Source: Pseudoalteromonas citrea (GTDB lineage Bacteria; Pseudomonadota; Gammaproteobacteria; Enterobacterales; Alteromonadaceae). Taken from it: 64,000 nt of DNA. The notes beneath the pieces are model-generated. The model saw only the letters and a list, made by a program, of their open reading frames with translations. It searched no databases and was not told the DNA's origin. The position numbers were made by a program, and so were the translations under genes. Positions within the stretch are counted from its first letter, which is position 1. Every line of letters starts with the position of its first letter. Shown one piece after another: positions 18,034-26,201 of the stretch. The stretch is from contig NZ_AHBZ03000016.1 in the NCBI RefSeq assembly GCF_000238375.3, positions 1 to 64,000 of the forward strand. The letters are read 5' to 3'.

Positions 18034-19299
18034 ATGAACATGAATGTGAAATATAGGGTTGTGGTGTTGGTATTGATTACTTTTTTTATGGTGTCGTTTA
18101 TTACCAATATACTTGGCCCGATTTTCCCTGAACTCATCGATGACTTTAATATTGGTATTACGTTGGCCGGCTTTTTTCCGTTTGCTTTTTTTGCAGCATA
18201 CGGAGTGATGTCAATTCCTGCTGGCTTGCTGGTGCAGGCGAGAGGAGAAAAGCCGGTGATGCTACTCGCATTCACCTTGGCTGGCGCTGGATCTTTGAGC
18301 TTTGCGTTGTCCCCGTCTTTTTTGGTAGCAATGTTTGCATTATTTACCATCGGATGTGCGATGGCACTTTTACAAGTTGCCATAAACCCATTATTACGTG
18401 TGAGTGGCGGGAGTAAACATTTCGCTATGTACTCAGTACTTGCACAGCTGATGTTTGGTGGTGCAGCGACTTTGTCTCCGCTCATATATAGTGCTTTTGT
18501 CGAAGGGATTGCGCTCAATAAAGGAGTCGGTCATTTATTTATCGGGTTAGTACCCAGCTCTATGGCGTGGTTAAGTATGTATTGGCTGTTTGCAGCATTG
18601 TGCTTGGGTATGGTGGTTTATATTATTATTACCCCGATAAAAAAGGTAGTGCGTAATGATGATGAATTACTCACTATGAAACAAAGTTTAGCACTGTTAA
18701 AAAACCCAATTGTTGTTAAGTTTTTCTTTGCGATTGTCGCGTATGTTGCTTTAGAGCAGGGAGTTGCAAATTCAATGTCATTGTTTTTACAGTCTTATCA
18801 TGGTCTAGATGCAAAAACTCATGGTGCAACCGCAGTAAGCCAATTTTGGTTATTTCTGACATTAGGCTGTGTGATTGGTTTATTACTTTTGAAGCTTGTT
18901 GATGCTCAGATGCTATTAATGGTCTTCAGTATTGGTGCAGCAGGTGCCTTATTGCTTGCGTTATTTGGGAATAAATTAACATCGTTGTGGAGCTTTTCGG
19001 CCGTGGGGTTCTTTTTATCTATTATGTGGTCGGTGTTGTTCTCGCTCGCGCTTAACTCTATGCAAGTAGGCCATGGTGCAGTGGCGGGTATTTTGTGCAC
19101 GGGGATTGTCGGGGGGGCAATTGCTTCTCCCATTTTAGGGTTGGTGAGTGAACTCGCTGGCTCTTTGCAATTAGCAATGCTGGTGTTGTTGATCCCGCTT
19201 GTCTATATATTCAGTGTCGGTATGTGGGCCAAACCCCTTATTAAGAATCATACGGTGAGTTTATTTAATCGTCGAACAGAGGTATCACAATCATTATGA
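18034..19299 (+). CDS. FHS-type MFS sugar permease
   Basis: The 421-residue protein has 12 predicted helices and the marks of the fucose/glucose-galactose-type MFS branch: FAAYGVMSIPAGLL, then LLQVAINPLLRVSGG, FAMYSVLAQLMFGGAA and LSPLIYS. In marine gammaproteobacteria such permeases (NagP type) bring N-acetylglucosamine across the inner membrane, which suits the neighbours. ATGs at 18034 and 18040 are both possible starts. It overlaps the ROK kinase gene by 4 bases, so the two are translationally coupled. Confidence 0.88.
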   Translation: MNMNVKYRVVVLVLITFFMVSFITNILGPIFPELIDDFNIGITLAGFFPFAFFAAYGVMSIPAGLLVQARGEKPVMLLAFTLAGAGSLSFALSPSFLVAMFALFTIGCAMALLQVAINPLLRVSGGSKHFAMYSVLAQLMFGGAATLSPLIYSAFVEGIALNKGVGHLFIGLVPSSMAWLSMYWLFAALCLGMVVYIIITPIKKVVRNDDELLTMKQSLALLKNPIVVKFFFAIVAYVALEQGVANSMSLFLQSYHGLDAKTHGATAVSQFWLFLTLGCVIGLLLLKLVDAQMLLMVFSIGAAGALLLALFGNKLTSLWSFSAVGFFLSIMWSVLFSLALNSMQVGHGAVAGILCTGIVGGAIASPILGLVSELAGSLQLAMLVLLIPLVYIFSVGMWAKPLIKNHTVSLFNRRTEVSQSL

Positions 19300-20162
19300 C
19301 CGGTGTTCTGTGTATTGATTTAGGTGGTACGAAGGCCCATGTTGTTGAAGTTTCGCAAAATGGTCTTGGCAAAGTACATCGTTACGATGTGCCTTCACAA
19401 GGCTCAAAGCGTGAGGTGTTGGCGTTTATATATCAGATTATTACCTCTCATTTGAATGCGAGTTGTATTGGCATTTCGCTCGGCGTACCAAGCAGCGTTA
19501 GAGTGGCTGACGGCTATATTATCGAAACTGTTAACATTCCGAATTGGCATTCAGTCTCATTGAAAGAGCTGCTATGCAGTAAATTTGGTTTACCGGTTGT
19601 GGTACATAATGATGCGAACTGTTTTACGTATGGGGAATACCAGTATGGTTCACATTTACCATGCGATAATTTCGTCGGGATCACCTTAGGGACTGGGTTA
19701 GGCTCCGGGGTGGTACTTAACGGAGAACTCTATACCGGGAGTAATGGTTTTGCTGGAGAATTTGGCAGCTTTACATATTTAGAGGGGATCGTAGAAGGGT
19801 ATAGCAGCGGGCAATTTTTTAAACTGCAGGGGCTTGATGGTGCACAAGAAGCAGAAAAGGCCATGCTCGGAGATGCTAAATCTCAAATGTTATTTGATCA
19901 ATTTGGCGTGCACCTCGGTCATGCATTATCTCTGATATTGTTGGCGTTTGATCCGGATAAAATAGTACTTGGAGGATCTATTTCTTTGTCATATTCGTTA
20001 TTCAAAAGCAGTTTATTTTCCTCTCTTAGCGAGCATAGTCACGAGATGCTTGTATCACGTCTTTGCGTGCAGCCTAGTCGATTGCAATATGCCCCCTTGC
20101 TAGGGTCATTTGCTTTATTTATTAATGAAATCCCCCATGCTAAGGAAGTATTAAATGGTTAA
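19296..20162 (+). CDS. ROK-family sugar kinase (probable N-acetylglucosamine kinase)
   Basis: The 288-residue protein has the ATP-binding DLGGTKAH at the N-terminus, HNDANCFTYGEYQYG with the catalytic Asp, and ITLGTGLGSGVVLNGELY. The usual ROK zinc motif (CxCGxxGC) is missing: after GFAGEFGSFTYL comes EGIVEGYSSGQFF instead. This zinc-less form occurs in some ROK sugar kinases. Its place between a permease and a hexosaminidase suggests phosphorylation of GlcNAc. It overlaps both neighbours (4 bases upstream, 8 downstream), forming one operon. Confidence 0.85.
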   Translation: MTGVLCIDLGGTKAHVVEVSQNGLGKVHRYDVPSQGSKREVLAFIYQIITSHLNASCIGISLGVPSSVRVADGYIIETVNIPNWHSVSLKELLCSKFGLPVVVHNDANCFTYGEYQYGSHLPCDNFVGITLGTGLGSGVVLNGELYTGSNGFAGEFGSFTYLEGIVEGYSSGQFFKLQGLDGAQEAEKAMLGDAKSQMLFDQFGVHLGHALSLILLAFDPDKIVLGGSISLSYSLFKSSLFSSLSEHSHEMLVSRLCVQPSRLQYAPLLGSFALFINEIPHAKEVLNG

Positions 20163-22686
20163 GTATTTAATTGCAGTGTTGTTTATTATTAGTTTTAACG
20201 CTATTGCATTAGAGCAAGTTGATTTAGATAAGATGTCACGTCAATTAGATGTGAAATATACACTGATAGAGGCAAGTGCAACGTGCCCTGCACATGTGGC
20301 GCAGTGTTATTTATCTGAGCTTGCACTCACATTACCTTATGATTTCGTAGATAAGAGTTGGGTGATTTATTTTAGTCAACTCATGCCAATCATACATGGC
20401 TCAAATCAGCAGTTTGACATCACGCATATTAACGGTGATCTGCATAAAATTAGCCCATCAGAGTCCTTTACTGGGTTTATTGCTGGGAAAGCGCATAAAC
20501 TACGGTTTTATACTCAAAATTCACAGATCACTCGTTCTGAGTTTATGCCTAATTATTTGCTCTCAGACAGTAAAAAGGTGTTGGCAGCGAAGGTTATTGA
20601 AAGTACTTTAGTTGATGAAGATGCAACGACAGGTCTTGAAACTCAGCCCTACCTTGCACCGTTTACTTCACTATCACAATTGCGCACGAGTAAAAATGAC
20701 AAAACCCCTTGGATGGGACCGCGTTATCATTTTGAAAATAGCGACCAACCGATAGAAACAAATTCTCCTGAAGGGATCATTCCAAAACCAAGCTCTATGC
20801 AGATTACTTCAGATAGAATAGTTGATCTGTCAGGGGGGATTCGCTTAGCTCTTAATGGCATTAAGCGAGCACATATTTCAGCAGCTTTAGAGAGAATGTC
20901 GGCTTTAGGAGTAAATGAGCGAGAAAGCGGAGTGTTACTTGATATCTCATTACGCAAAAAGAGTGAAACGAGGGATGAAGCCTACACTTTATCGGTATCA
21001 GAAACGGGTATAAATATTACGGCTAACACCAGTACAGGGGCTTTTTATGCACTGCAAAGCTTGATGGGGTTATTAAGTGGTAAGTCTTTAGCTGTTAAAG
21101 AAGTTGAGATCACAGATGAGCCACACTACGCATTTAGAGGGCTTCATATCGATGCTGCTAGAAATTTCCGCTCTAAACAGTTCGTGTTTGACACCATCAA
21201 GCATATGGCTAGTTATAAATTAAATCGCCTGCATTTACATTTAGCAGATGATGAAGGTTGGCGATTAGAGATTGATGGACTTGCAGAGCTTACTGAGGTC
21301 GGCGGGTATCGTTGTTTTGATTTATCAGAACAACGCTGCTTATTGCCGCAACTGGGCGCGGGGAACGATAAGGGATCACCTGTAAATGGGTATTACAGCC
21401 GCCAAGACTATATTGATATTCTTCGTTATGCCGATAGGCATCATATTACTGTGATCCCGTCGCTTGATATGCCCGGGCATTCTCGTGCTGCTATCGTATC
21501 AATGGAAGAACGCCATCGGCGTTTAATGGTGCTAGGTAAACATGCAGCTGCGCAAAAGTATCGTTTAGTTGATGTTGATGATAAGACCTTATATAGCTCT
21601 ATTCAACACTACAATGACAATACGTTAAATGTATGTTTGCCACAAACCTATGCTTTTATAGATAAAGTGCTAGACGAGGTGCAGCGATTGCATCGTCAAG
21701 CTGGCGTGCCGTTAACGACTTATCATATTGGTGCAGATGAAACGGCAGGTGCTTGGTTAAAGTCACCGGCTTGTATAGATTTGCTGAAAGGTAATGCGTC
21801 ACTTAACGGCTATTTTATTGAGCGGATCAGCCAAATGGCCACTAATAAAGGGATACAAGTTGCTGCATGGAGCGATGGTTTAGGCGATGTTCGGCCAGAA
21901 AAAATGCCGCCAAACGTGCAAAGTAATGTGTGGGGAACGTTGGCAGAGGGCGGACATGTAGTTTCACATGAACATATGAATAGAAAATGGCAAGTTGTTA
22001 TCTCTAACCCCGACGTAACCTATTTCGATTTTCCATACACATCACACCCTATGGAGCGAGGTAACCATTGGGCGACGAGAGCGGTAGATACTCGCAAAGT
22101 GTTTGAGTTTATGCCTGACAACTTACCCGCTCATGCAGAATTATGGCGTAATAGTCATTTCCACCATTACGAGGCAAGAGATATTCAAAGTGCCCTAAAG
22201 GAAGGTGCAATGGCAACGGGCATTCAAGCGCATTTATGGTCTGAAATGATCCGCACCGACAAACAAGCTGAGTATATGTTATACCCGCGTTTACTCGCGT
22301 TTGCCGAGCGAGCATGGCATAAGCCTAAATGGGCATTAGAGTATAAAAAAGGGCGTATTTATAATGTATCTTCCGAGTATTTTGACAAGACGGCTCAATT
22401 AGAAAAAGAGGCTGATTGGCAGCGGTTTATCAGTATTTTAGGGTACAAGGAGCTGCCGAAGCTTGCCAAAGAAGGTGTTTTCTATCGTGTACCACATGTG
22501 GCTATTGGGTTAAATAAATACGGAAAAACGACCTTTTTTACCCCAATACCTGGGTTTGATATTGAAATTAAAACGGCGCAAGGTTGGCAACTTGCAAAGG
22601 GTGATATCCCTTTATCACAGGTGTTGGCTGTACGAGCTAAAAAAGAAGATAGGGCAGGTCGAACACAGTTAATGACCAGACATTAA
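20155..22686 (+). CDS. GH20 beta-N-acetylhexosaminidase (chitobiase type)
   Basis: The 843-residue enzyme has a signal peptide (cleavage near FNAIA) and no lipobox, so it is probably periplasmic. The order is an N-terminal chitobiase-type carbohydrate-binding domain (about 30-170), a GH20b domain (about 210-320), and a catalytic barrel with FRGLHIDAARNFR, HLHLADDEGWRLEIDGL and the catalytic YHIGADETAG (Asp-Glu pair). A short C-terminal beta domain follows. It would cut GlcNAc from the ends of chitooligosaccharides taken up by the receptor. It ends at a bidirectional terminator. Confidence 0.93.
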   Translation: MVKYLIAVLFIISFNAIALEQVDLDKMSRQLDVKYTLIEASATCPAHVAQCYLSELALTLPYDFVDKSWVIYFSQLMPIIHGSNQQFDITHINGDLHKISPSESFTGFIAGKAHKLRFYTQNSQITRSEFMPNYLLSDSKKVLAAKVIESTLVDEDATTGLETQPYLAPFTSLSQLRTSKNDKTPWMGPRYHFENSDQPIETNSPEGIIPKPSSMQITSDRIVDLSGGIRLALNGIKRAHISAALERMSALGVNERESGVLLDISLRKKSETRDEAYTLSVSETGINITANTSTGAFYALQSLMGLLSGKSLAVKEVEITDEPHYAFRGLHIDAARNFRSKQFVFDTIKHMASYKLNRLHLHLADDEGWRLEIDGLAELTEVGGYRCFDLSEQRCLLPQLGAGNDKGSPVNGYYSRQDYIDILRYADRHHITVIPSLDMPGHSRAAIVSMEERHRRLMVLGKHAAAQKYRLVDVDDKTLYSSIQHYNDNTLNVCLPQTYAFIDKVLDEVQRLHRQAGVPLTTYHIGADETAGAWLKSPACIDLLKGNASLNGYFIERISQMATNKGIQVAAWSDGLGDVRPEKMPPNVQSNVWGTLAEGGHVVSHEHMNRKWQVVISNPDVTYFDFPYTSHPMERGNHWATRAVDTRKVFEFMPDNLPAHAELWRNSHFHHYEARDIQSALKEGAMATGIQAHLWSEMIRTDKQAEYMLYPRLLAFAERAWHKPKWALEYKKGRIYNVSSEYFDKTAQLEKEADWQRFISILGYKELPKLAKEGVFYRVPHVAIGLNKYGKTTFFTPIPGFDIEIKTAQGWQLAKGDIPLSQVLAVRAKKEDRAGRTQLMTRH

Positions 22687-22734
22687 TATAGTGTGATATA
22701 CAATATTGGAATAGCACTTTACTGTAGTACGTTG

Positions 22735-22770
22735 ACGAAGCATATTGTGGCAACGATATGCTTCGTTTTA
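22735..22770. terminator. Bidirectional terminator, hexosaminidase / ldhA
   Basis: An 11-bp perfect stem (22735-22745 with 22756-22766, ACGAAGCATAT / ATATGCTTCGT) with a 10-base loop is followed by TTTA on the plus strand. It lies between two convergent stops. Confidence 0.8.
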
Positions 22771-22774
22771 ATCG

Positions 22775-23755
22775 TTATGTTACTTGGTTAGTAAGCGCTG
22801 CACCGGTATTACCTTCATTAAGGTTTTCGATGGTTACTTGGGCTATTTGGGTAAGTGCTTCTTGTGTGAAGAACCCTTGGTGGCCAGTTATCAGTACGTT
22901 AGGGAAGCTAACAAGGCGAGTGAAAATATCATCTTGAATTATTTCGGCGCTACGGTCCTTGAAAAAGAGTTCTGACTCTTGTTCATACACATCGAGCCCT
23001 AAATAACCAATTTTTCGACCTTTTAGTGCCTCAATACAGGCCTTACTATCAATCAGTGCACCGCGGCTGGTATTAATTAACATCACGCCGTTTTTCATTT
23101 TGCTAAATGCTTGTGCATCCAACATGTGAAAGGTGGCGTCATTTAAAGGGCAGTGCAGGCTAATAACATCACTTTGCGCCAAAAGCATGTCGAGCGTCAC
23201 CTTAGTATAACTTCCTTCGCCAATATTTGGGTCGTAAACCAATACATTTGCACCAAAGCCATTTAATATTGAGATCAGCGCTTGGCCTATTTTACCTGCC
23301 CCAATGATGCCAACGGTTTTATTATGTAAGTTAAACCCTAATAAGCCATTTAAATCAAAATTGTCTTCTCTGACACGGTTGTATGCTTTGTGCGTTTTAC
23401 GGCTTAGCGTTAGCATCAGAGCAATACAATGTTCAGCTACGGCTTCTGGGCTATAGGCGGGCACTCTGACTACCTTTATATTCAGAGACTTCGCAGCGTT
23501 TATATCAACATTATTGAACCCTGCACATCTTAGCGCGATAAAGCGCACTCCTAAGGTCGCTAATTGACTTAGTATATGTTCACTCACATCATCATTTACA
23601 AACACACAGACGGCATCGAAACCCTCACACAGTGGCGCAGTGCGTTCTGATAAAGGTTCGCTGAAATACGTTAGGTTTAGACTTGGGTATGGTGATTGTG
23701 CAGCATCAAAAAATGGCTTTTCATAGCTTTGCGAACTGAATAGGGCGATCTTCAT
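22775..23755 (-). CDS. ldhA: D-lactate dehydrogenase (2-hydroxyacid dehydrogenase family)
   Basis: The 326-residue enzyme reduces pyruvate to D-lactate with NADH. It has RCAGFNNVD, the NAD fold GIIGAGKIGQ, and the catalytic Arg in NTSRGALID, then Glu in LGLDVYEQE and His in ITGHQGFFT. The VPAYSPEAVAEH segment and overall length match E. coli LdhA. The gene overlaps the end of the upstream glutathione peroxidase gene by 35 bases, so the two form an operon. Confidence 0.92.
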   Translation of the reverse strand: MKIALFSSQSYEKPFFDAAQSPYPSLNLTYFSEPLSERTAPLCEGFDAVCVFVNDDVSEHILSQLATLGVRFIALRCAGFNNVDINAAKSLNIKVVRVPAYSPEAVAEHCIALMLTLSRKTHKAYNRVREDNFDLNGLLGFNLHNKTVGIIGAGKIGQALISILNGFGANVLVYDPNIGEGSYTKVTLDMLLAQSDVISLHCPLNDATFHMLDAQAFSKMKNGVMLINTSRGALIDSKACIEALKGRKIGYLGLDVYEQESELFFKDRSAEIIQDDIFTRLVSFPNVLITGHQGFFTQEALTQIAQVTIENLNEGNTGAALTNQVT

Positions 23756-24236
23756 TATATAAATGGCTCTCTATAACCGGTTTTAGGGTGTCAGGTTTGG
23801 TGCGAGGGGCATATCTTGAGACGAGCTCGCCCTCTGAGTTTACTAAAAACTTAGTAAAGTTCCACTTAATTGCTCGGTTTTGTGCGATGCCTCGAGTGTT
23901 TGATTTTAAATAGTTAAATAATGGATGAGCATCGGGGCCATTCACTTGCACCTTACTGCATACTGGAAAGCTCAGGTCAAAATGACTATTGTAAAACTCT
24001 TTAAGCATGGCATTTTCTAAAGGCTCATTTCTCCCAAACTGGTTGCAGGGAAATGCTAAAATTTCAAGGCCTAGTGGCTTGTATTTTTTATAAATTTTCT
24101 CCAGTGCGCTAAGCTGGCCAGCAAAACTACATTTACTAGCAATATTTGTGATCAAAACTGGCTGACCTGCTAGTTTTTTTAGTGGCAGCGTTTCACCGTT
24201 TAGCAATTGAACGCTGTACCGATAAATTGTTTCCAT
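23721..24236 (-). CDS. Glutathione peroxidase family protein
   Basis: The 171-residue thiol peroxidase has a catalytic Cys36 in NIASKCSF, the Gln in AFPCNQFG, and Trp-Asn in IKWNFTKFLV, making the full family tetrad. It uses cysteine, not selenocysteine. Such bacterial enzymes reduce hydrogen peroxide and lipid peroxides, often with thioredoxin. I chose the second ATG (24236): a GGAG is 10 bases before it, while the first ATG (24245) is only 1 base after that GGAG. It overlaps ldhA by 35 bases. Confidence 0.9.
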   Translation of the reverse strand: METIYRYSVQLLNGETLPLKKLAGQPVLITNIASKCSFAGQLSALEKIYKKYKPLGLEILAFPCNQFGRNEPLENAMLKEFYNSHFDLSFPVCSKVQVNGPDAHPLFNYLKSNTRGIAQNRAIKWNFTKFLVNSEGELVSRYAPRTKPDTLKPVIESHLYNEDRPIQFAKL

Positions 24237-24375
24237 TTTACGCATACTCCTTCACGGGCATGTTGTAAATTAGTGTTTTTAATATCTAATTCGTGTTTTA
24301 AATTTGCTATACGCCAATTAATTGGGGTATAAAATCTCCATTGTTAATACCATATCAGCGAAATAGGACAGAATT

Positions 24376-24774
24376 ATGTCAATCAAAGTGGCATTTATCG
24401 GATTAGGAGTAATGGGTTATCCAATGGCAGGGCATTTAGCCCAAGCAGGATATGACGTAACGGTGTATAACCGAACAACACAAAAAGCACAAACGTGGGT
24501 TGAACAGCACGGAGGCAACTATGCAGAAACACCGAGACAAGCGGCAATCGGTGCGCAGTTTGTTTTTATGTGTGTAGGTAATGATGACGACCTTAGATCT
24601 GTTGTGTATGGCGATGAAGGCGTTATAGCGGGTATGGCCGCTGACACCATTTTAGTCGATCACACGACAACCTCAGCTAAAGTGGCACGTGAAGTTGCTG
24701 AGAATGCAAAAAAATCAGGTGTTCACTTTATTGATGCGCCAGTATCGGGTGGCCAAGCGGGTGCTTTTTGTTGA
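24376..24774 (+). pseudogene. 3-hydroxyisobutyrate dehydrogenase-like gene, cut by the island
   Basis: The first 130 codons encode the NAD-binding domain of this family: FIGLGVMGYPMAGHLAQAGY at residues 7-26, a D-H-T-T-T-S motif, and FIDAPVSGGQAGA. Family members continue for about 160 more residues, but here the frame reads only Phe-Cys after GQAGA and stops. The family-like sequence ends at about 24765, the likely left junction of the island. The 3' remainder should lie at the far end of the island, beyond this window. The truncated product lacks the C-terminal helical domain and should be inactive. Confidence 0.88.
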
Positions 24775-24939
24775 TTGTAACTCGTTGTCAAAATACATAA
24801 TGCTACCATTTATCCATTTGAATTATATAGTTTTGTTAACATATTCTCACGAGTTAGTTTTTATATTTATCGTTTGACAATTGTCAAAATAATCACCTTT
24901 TACAGCTATTCAAATTTATACGCTTTCCTTAAATGCAAA
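24766..24939. other. Left end of the island, candidate recombinase-binding region
   Basis: This stretch starts at the break in the dehydrogenase gene and has no gene. It carries TTGTCAAAATA twice in direct orientation (24785-24795 and 24881-24891). The second copy is half of a perfect 16-bp palindrome TTTGACAATTGTCAAA (24873-24888). Paired short repeats next to an integration junction are usual binding sites for tyrosine recombinases; that role is inferred. Confidence 0.5.
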
Positions 24940-26019
24940 CTAGTTAATACTGATTTTATTTCGAAGGTGTGTGTTAAGGTCTGAAATTAGCCAGCGTAGA
25001 CCATTACTGCTATCTGCTAGCTCATATTCTTGATGATTTAATACCTTTCCCATTTCTTCAAATATTAGTTGTTTGTTACCTTTCTCAGATGTCACAAAAA
25101 TATGTTTGAGATTTTTAGGGGTAATATCTATACCGAGTTTAACGCAGCATTTAATGTATTCACGATTTTTGTTAATCAAATCAAAATGCCCAAAACCTGG
25201 TCTATTGAGACTGTGACAAAAATTTCTATCATATATACTAACGTCAGCATCAAGTGCCCTGTATTTATTAACAAGAATGTTGAGTATTTCTTTTTTGCTG
25301 TCTTTAAAGGCTGGATTTGCCAAGATCCACCCTGCAAGTTTTGCTATGGCTGAAGAGAGTTTAAAACCCCTTACATGCAGCGGTGAAGCTCTATGTATTG
25401 CTATTGCACAAGCAAGAGCTTCTATATCACCTTCTTTCAAAAACTGTTTACAAGTAAATTGGTTAACCCCTTTTATTTCTGACATACCATCATCGTCACA
25501 TTTTAAAGCAATTGCTTGAAGTGATGGCCTAAGAGTTTTAAAGAATCTAAGCCAGTGTAGTTGCCTCTCTTTGAGGGTTTGCTCTTTTTCTTTTATCTCT
25601 TCAGCGTTCAATTGACAATTTTGTATTTTTTGATCTTCTGTTTTGTCTAGATAAAGGGAATCATATGAAATAATCCCATCTTCAAAATCAGTTTTATGTG
25701 GAGATAATGCCTCCCAAAGAGAGCTATAGTATAAAGCTAACGAGTTTTCAGTATTCTCCATTTCACTTATTTGTTTAAGCGTACTTTCAGAAATTGTATG
25801 TACGCCGTTGAATAGGCGATAAAATTTTTGCTTTCGCTGTATTGTGTCGTCTTCTCTTGGGTCGTATGTCGTGGTTTCAAAAACTTTTTCAAATTGGTAA
25901 GCATTGCAAGGGATCTTTTGTTCATAACAAAGACTGCGGCATAACGTTTTTGTACGCATTATTTGTATTGGACATTTTTTAGGACGTCCCATTTTTTTAG
26001 GAATCCGTTCATTAGTCAT
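24940..26019 (-). CDS. Unknown protein divergent from the recombinase operon
   Basis: This 359-residue protein matches no family I know. A basic N-terminus with GRPKK (AT-hook-like) is followed by a region with YRLFNGVHTIS and helical, charged stretches. It sits at the extreme left end of the island, reading outwards, with a 182-base AT-rich divergent gap to the recombinase genes. Its position suggests an accessory or regulatory role in mobility. I chose the ATG at 26019 with a GAGG 9 bases before it; a TTG at 26058 would add 13 residues. Confidence 0.65.
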   Translation of the reverse strand: MTNERIPKKMGRPKKCPIQIMRTKTLCRSLCYEQKIPCNAYQFEKVFETTTYDPREDDTIQRKQKFYRLFNGVHTISESTLKQISEMENTENSLALYYSSLWEALSPHKTDFEDGIISYDSLYLDKTEDQKIQNCQLNAEEIKEKEQTLKERQLHWLRFFKTLRPSLQAIALKCDDDGMSEIKGVNQFTCKQFLKEGDIEALACAIAIHRASPLHVRGFKLSSAIAKLAGWILANPAFKDSKKEILNILVNKYRALDADVSIYDRNFCHSLNRPGFGHFDLINKNREYIKCCVKLGIDITPKNLKHIFVTSEKGNKQLIFEEMGKVLNHQEYELADSSNGLRWLISDLNTHLRNKISIN

Positions 26020-26106
26020 ATAACTAAGCCTCGATAAAAAATCATAAAAGCCAACCAACTATCTGTATTTATTAAATAAACATGAACAGTGTAGACCCTA
26101 AATTGT

Positions 26107-26131
26107 AGGATCGAAAGTCGTAAGCGATCCT
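26107..26131. promoter_or_regulatory. Inverted repeat in the recombinase promoter region
   Basis: AGGATCG (26107-26113) and CGATCCT (26125-26131) form a perfect 7-bp inverted repeat with an 11-base spacer; flanking TGT and ACA extend it with a bulge. It lies 70 bases upstream of the first recombinase gene, in the divergent gap, and could be an operator or recombination site. Confidence 0.4.
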
Positions 26132-26201
26132 CCTACACTTAACCAGAATCGCTAACTATGTTTTTAAACTGGCTTTCATACAAACTTTTTGAGAGAAAAC
26201 T

